Assembly: GCA_028875185.1 (NCBI GenBank)
Contig: JAPPFH010000099.1
Coordinates: 1 to 46,160 of the forward strand
From: Chloroflexota bacterium
Lineage (GTDB): Bacteria; Chloroflexota; Anaerolineae; Aggregatilineales; Phototrophicaceae
Length of the DNA: 46,160 nt
Reading direction: 5' to 3'
Positions 43,409 to 46,160 of this stretch are shown piece by piece. The notes under the pieces were generated by a model that saw only the letters and a program-made list of their open reading frames with translations, had not been told where the DNA came from and did no database searches. Position 1 is the stretch's first letter. Every line of letters begins with the position of its first letter. The position numbers were made by a program, and so were the translations under genes.

Positions 43409-44386
43409 TTACTCTTCTACATTGGCGAGGCTGTACAAAGTCACCGCCCCCAATATCACCAAGCCTTTGATGATGAATTGCACCTGAATATCCAAGCCCA
43501 TCAGCACCGCCATTGTGCCGAGAATCTGAATGAGGAGCACGCCGGCGATCGTGCCCAGCAAGCCGCCGCGCCCGCCGACGAAAGCCGTGCCGCCGACGAT
43601 CGCCGCGGCGATGGAATCCAGCTCCAGCCCGGTGCCTATAAACCGATCGACATAGCCGACGTAGCCGGTCAACACCACACCCGAAACAACCGCCAGGCAA
43701 CTGCCCAGCACATAAACGGAGATGCGTATGGTATCAACCGAAATGCCCGACAGGCGCGCCGCTTCCGTATTGCTGCCGACGGCGTACACTTTACGGCCGT
43801 AGGCGGTGCGCCGCAAAACGAATATGAAGAAGGCATTCAATCCCAGCCACAAGAGCAGCGGAATCGAGATCACATACCAGGATTGATTGACGATGCCCAG
43901 AATATCCGGCACGAATCCGCCGGGAACGCCCTTGGTGTAGGCTTGCGTAGCGCCTTTGACCAGCACCAGCATCCCCAAGGTCGCCACAAACGGGGGAACG
44001 CGCCGCTTGGTCACCAGCAGGCCATTTCCCAAGCCCACAAGCGCGCCCAGCGCCAGCGCGATCAAGATCGCCGGGATCACCAGCTCATCGCGCCCATTGG
44101 TGACATCCGCCACCACAATCGAGGTCATGATGAAGATGCCGCCGATGGACAGATCCAAGCCCGCGACCAGCAGGATCATCGTCTGCCCGATAGCGACAAT
44201 GCCCAATTGCGTTGCCTGCCGCATCACGACGGCGATCGTGTTGACATCGTAAAGGCGCGGCGTCAAGACGGTCGCGGCAAGCAACAGCGCCAGCAGTGCG
44301 ATGTACACACCGTAATTGGCGATGAAAAGGCGCAGCCTCCAGCCGCTGAGGCTTTTGGCTGATTCGTATGGCTTGGCGACGCTCAT
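43409..44386 (-). CDS. CUT2 sugar ABC transporter permease (first of the operon)
   Basis: A 325-residue RbsC-like permease: ILLVAGLDLSIGGIFIMTS, VPPFVATLGMLVLVKG, YGRKVYAVGSNTEAARLSGI and AIVGGTAFVGGRG. It precedes the binding-protein gene, whereas its partner permease follows the ATPase. The ATG at 44386 is chosen over a TTG two codons upstream. It lies 62 bases after the PNPOx-like gene, so it may be transcribed with it. Confidence 0.94.
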   Translation of the reverse strand: MSVAKPYESAKSLSGWRLRLFIANYGVYIALLALLLAATVLTPRLYDVNTIAVVMRQATQLGIVAIGQTMILLVAGLDLSIGGIFIMTSIVVADVTNGRDELVIPAILIALALGALVGLGNGLLVTKRRVPPFVATLGMLVLVKGATQAYTKGVPGGFVPDILGIVNQSWYVISIPLLLWLGLNAFFIFVLRRTAYGRKVYAVGSNTEAARLSGISVDTIRISVYVLGSCLAVVSGVVLTGYVGYVDRFIGTGLELDSIAAAIVGGTAFVGGRGGLLGTIAGVLLIQILGTMAVLMGLDIQVQFIIKGLVILGAVTLYSLANVEE

Positions 44387-44448
44387 GCGCAATCCACTTT
44401 GGCAAACTTTGCCGCGAGCGCTGTCATATTGCTGCGCTATGCCCAGCC

Positions 44449-44964
44449 TCAGTGCGGGGCGGCCGGCCCGTCCTCATCGTCGAGATATTTCGCCGCCCAT
44501 TCGACGCCTTCCCAGGATATCGTCTTCTCCGGCGTGATCTTGACCAGATAGCGCGGGCGCACCCGCGACGGCTCCAGGTACTCGGGACCGCGTTCGCCCA
44601 AATAACGCACCGACATGCGCCGCCCGATTTCCAGCCACTCGCCATGCATCAGCGCCGGCCCCTCGACAACTTCCGCCGGACCGCGGAACAAGACCCGGGT
44701 GTAGGGGCTGCTGTCTTTGGCGCAGGATACCGAACAACGTGGAAAGCGCAGCAAATGCTGGGCGAAGACGGTCTTTGCCCGCGGGATGATCCACATGCTC
44801 TCGCCGTCCCACTCCTGCCAGACCGGCGTTACGTATGGATCGCCCTTGCTGTCAACCGTCGCGACCCGCGCGACTATAGGACCATCCAGGAATTCTTGCA
44901 GTTCCTCGGCATTCAAGGCGCGCATCTTGCCCATCCATTCGGGGTATTGTCTCTCAGCGCTCAT
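44449..44964 (-). CDS. pyridoxamine-5'-phosphate-oxidase-fold flavoprotein
   Basis: A 171-residue split-barrel protein. The core pattern is FLDGPIVARVATVDSKGDPY then VTPVWQEWDGESMWIIPRA, with SVSCAKDSSPYTRVLFRGPA in the second half; this is the FMN- or F420-binding PNPOx-like fold. AAAGGA precedes the ATG by six bases. It opens the minus-strand run that continues into the sugar transporter. Family members oxidise or reduce diverse small molecules, so the function cannot be assigned; co-transcription suggests it could act on the imported compound. Confidence 0.88.
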   Translation of the reverse strand: MSAERQYPEWMGKMRALNAEELQEFLDGPIVARVATVDSKGDPYVTPVWQEWDGESMWIIPRAKTVFAQHLLRFPRCSVSCAKDSSPYTRVLFRGPAEVVEGPALMHGEWLEIGRRMSVRYLGERGPEYLEPSRVRPRYLVKITPEKTISWEGVEWAAKYLDDEDGPAAPH

Positions 44965-45088
44965 AAATCGTCCTTTCTACAAATTATTGTCTCGACCTGG
45001 CGCGGCTATGCTGGCGCGCAAAGCAATAGGTCGTTCAGCCAGAGTATATCCAATGTTGCGGGGGCTGCCAAAATAGGGCGCCGGCCGC

Positions 45089-45241
45089 CTAGGCAAACTC
45101 GATGCGCGCATTTCCCGCCGCTGCCGCAGCGACAACTTGCTCAGGCCCGTCCGTCTTAAAGCGAATGCGATAAGGAACGGGATTATTCAGCGCGAGTATA
45201 TCATGCCGACGCCTTCCTTGACGGATGCAGCCGAGTTCGTT
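45089..45241 (-). other. possible coding remnant in the divergent intergenic region
   Basis: A minus-strand frame without start codon ends at 45089 and reads HDILALNN PVPYRIRFKTDGPEQ followed by an Ala-rich stretch and IEFA. Composition is protein-like but no family is recognised and no canonical start fits. It occupies half of the 314-base gap 44965-45278; the rest carries the PNPOx ribosome site and the promoter at 45218. Confidence 0.2.
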
Positions 45242-45246
45242 CTACT
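45218..45246 (+). promoter_or_regulatory. promoter of the MBL-fold gene
   Basis: TTGACG and TCTACT separated by 17 bases, about 33 bases before the start codon. Confidence 0.4.
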
Positions 45247-45278
45247 TGTATTCGAAGGTTTTCTTTTGGAGCAAAGTC

Positions 45279-46025
45279 ATGAAACTGACAAGCGATTTGC
45301 ACGTTGTTGGCGGCGGCTACTTTGGGTTTGGGCTATCCGGCTATCTGGATTGTCATGTCTTCGTCCTCAATAGTGGCGATGAACTGGCGCTGGTAGATCC
45401 GGGCATGGGCATGGACCGCGACTTTGATACGATTCTGGATCATATCCGCGATGACGGCTTGGATCCCGCCAAGATTCGCAAGCTGATCCTGACGCACTAC
45501 CATTGCGATCACATCGGCGCGGCAGCGGAAGCGCAGAAGCGCCTTGACGTCGAAGTCTATTCATCCGCATTCGCCGCCCCCGTCATCCGCGAAGCGGACG
45601 AAAAAGCGGTCGCGCTTGATGTCGCCAAGGCGGCCGGCTTCTATCCGGACTCGTTTCATCTTCCGCCCTGCCCCGTCGATGTGGAGCTGGTCGAAGGCGA
45701 TGTGATCAAGGTCGGCAATCTGGAACTGGAGACTTTCGAGACGCCGGGTCATTGCGATGGCCACCTCAGCTTCCTCATGCGTGGCGGCGACCGCGTCTAC
45801 CTGCTCGGCGCCGACCTGGTTTTCTGGGGCGGCAAAGTCGTCTGGCAGAACATCCACGACTGCCGCATCGACGCCTACGCCGACAGCATGTTCAAGCTGG
45901 AGCCTTACGACTTCGATGCGCTAGTCCCCGGCCATTTGCAGATTTCGTTGACCGGCGGCAAAGCGCACCTCGACGCGGCCTGCGCGGCTTTCCGTCAGTT
46001 GGGCGTCCCGCCGAACCTGCTTTGA
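45279..46025 (+). CDS. MBL-fold metallo-hydrolase
   Basis: A 248-residue metallo-beta-lactamase-fold enzyme. The metal motif is H73xH75xD77H78 in THYHCDHIG; further ligands are H158 in ETPGHCDGH, D174-178 region in LLGADLVFWGG and H236 in PGHLQISL. The fold hydrolyses thioesters, lactones or phosphodiesters in the cytoplasm; no signal peptide is present. I start at 45279 because GGAG lies eight bases upstream; the frame back to 45225 overlaps the promoter. It is divergent from the PNPOx-like gene. A lactonase or glyoxalase II-like role is possible; the substrate is unknown. Confidence 0.9.
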   Translation: MKLTSDLHVVGGGYFGFGLSGYLDCHVFVLNSGDELALVDPGMGMDRDFDTILDHIRDDGLDPAKIRKLILTHYHCDHIGAAAEAQKRLDVEVYSSAFAAPVIREADEKAVALDVAKAAGFYPDSFHLPPCPVDVELVEGDVIKVGNLELETFETPGHCDGHLSFLMRGGDRVYLLGADLVFWGGKVVWQNIHDCRIDAYADSMFKLEPYDFDALVPGHLQISLTGGKAHLDAACAAFRQLGVPPNLL

Positions 46026-46126
46026 CGCCTAGTCCTTCAATACTTTGCGCATTACAAGCAATGGTGTCGATCTAGCCGTCCGCAGGCAAAGAGGTTCTAG
46101 CGACCGGTCAACTGATTGCAGGATTC

Positions 46127-46155
46127 GGGTGTGGTGAATGTGTTGATATATCCCT
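46127..46155 (-). repeat. TTCACCAC-ended dispersed repeat, copy 4, partial
   Basis: On the minus strand: GAGGGATATATC, a short spacer, then ATTCACCACACCC. It aligns with copy 2 (GAGG, ATATC, ATTCACCAC), and its last 13 bases equal copy 1. The remaining sequence between the MBL gene and this copy is without features. Confidence 0.45.
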
Positions 46156-46160
46156 CGTTT

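Overview
The window looks like a chromosomal stretch from a GC-rich, aerobic, heterotrophic bacterium. My best guess is Chloroflexota (Anaerolineae-like), because solute-binding-protein-dependent sugar and peptide-type importers are dense here, sit beside enolase-superfamily dehydratases, and three of the four binding proteins have non-lipoprotein signal peptides ending in [A/G]-QD. That assignment rests on gene style, not on a phylogenetic marker. I saw no rRNA, tRNA, CRISPR array, transposase or phage gene.

Left part (1-12.1 kb): an amidohydrolase with its own promoter, then an iron and heme block. A minus-strand run from 9733 to 1160 encodes two FecCD permeases, a double-domain siderophore-binding protein, a DUF2218 protein, a FepC-type ATPase, an Apd1-like Cys2His2 [2Fe-2S] protein, heme A synthase (ctaA), heme O synthase (ctaB) and a membrane-anchored cytochrome c. 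Ferrochelatase (hemH) diverges from it. Iron import, possible release of iron from the carrier, insertion into protoporphyrin, conversion to heme A and a heme protein are thus contiguous. A second amidohydrolase converges on hemH.

Middle part (12.4-31 kb): a promoter at 12418 leads into a CUT2 sugar ABC transporter (single-domain ATPase, permease, binding protein), an L-rhamnonate-dehydratase-like enzyme and an SDR dehydrogenase. A second promoter at 18019 starts a ten-gene plus-strand cluster: a peptide/oligosaccharide-type ABC importer (SBP_bac_5, DppB, C, D, F) with two Asp-box (BNR) proteins between and after the ATPases, then a cytochrome P450, a galactonate-dehydratase-like enolase-superfamily enzyme and a D-2-hydroxyacid dehydrogenase. 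This is the most novel-looking unit: probably a glycan uptake and catabolism locus in which the P450 may remove an unusual sugar or aglycone substituent.

Right-middle part (31-37.4 kb): a decaying zone. An M23 peptidase-like protein, an MlrC-type M81 metallopeptidase and a fatty-acid desaturase are intact, but between them lie a broken LysM gene, an M14 deacylase and an NAD-dependent epimerase that each keep both ends and have lost the middle, and smaller frameshifted fragments. Dispersed TTCACCAC-ended repeats and a G-run repeat also occur.

Right part (37.4-45 kb): a minus-strand CUT2 operon with two different permeases, a double-domain ATPase and a binding protein, preceded by a PNPOx-like flavoprotein and followed by a PLP aminotransferase and an HpcH/HpaI-type 2-keto-3-deoxy-sugar-acid aldolase. 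A G4/hairpin repeat sits immediately upstream of the ATPase and appears to have replaced its original start. An MBL-fold hydrolase diverges at the right edge. Across the window, an SDR dehydrogenase, a lactonase-like amidohydrolase, a rhamnonate-dehydratase-like enzyme and an HpaI-type aldolase could together form a non-phosphorylative deoxy-sugar pathway.
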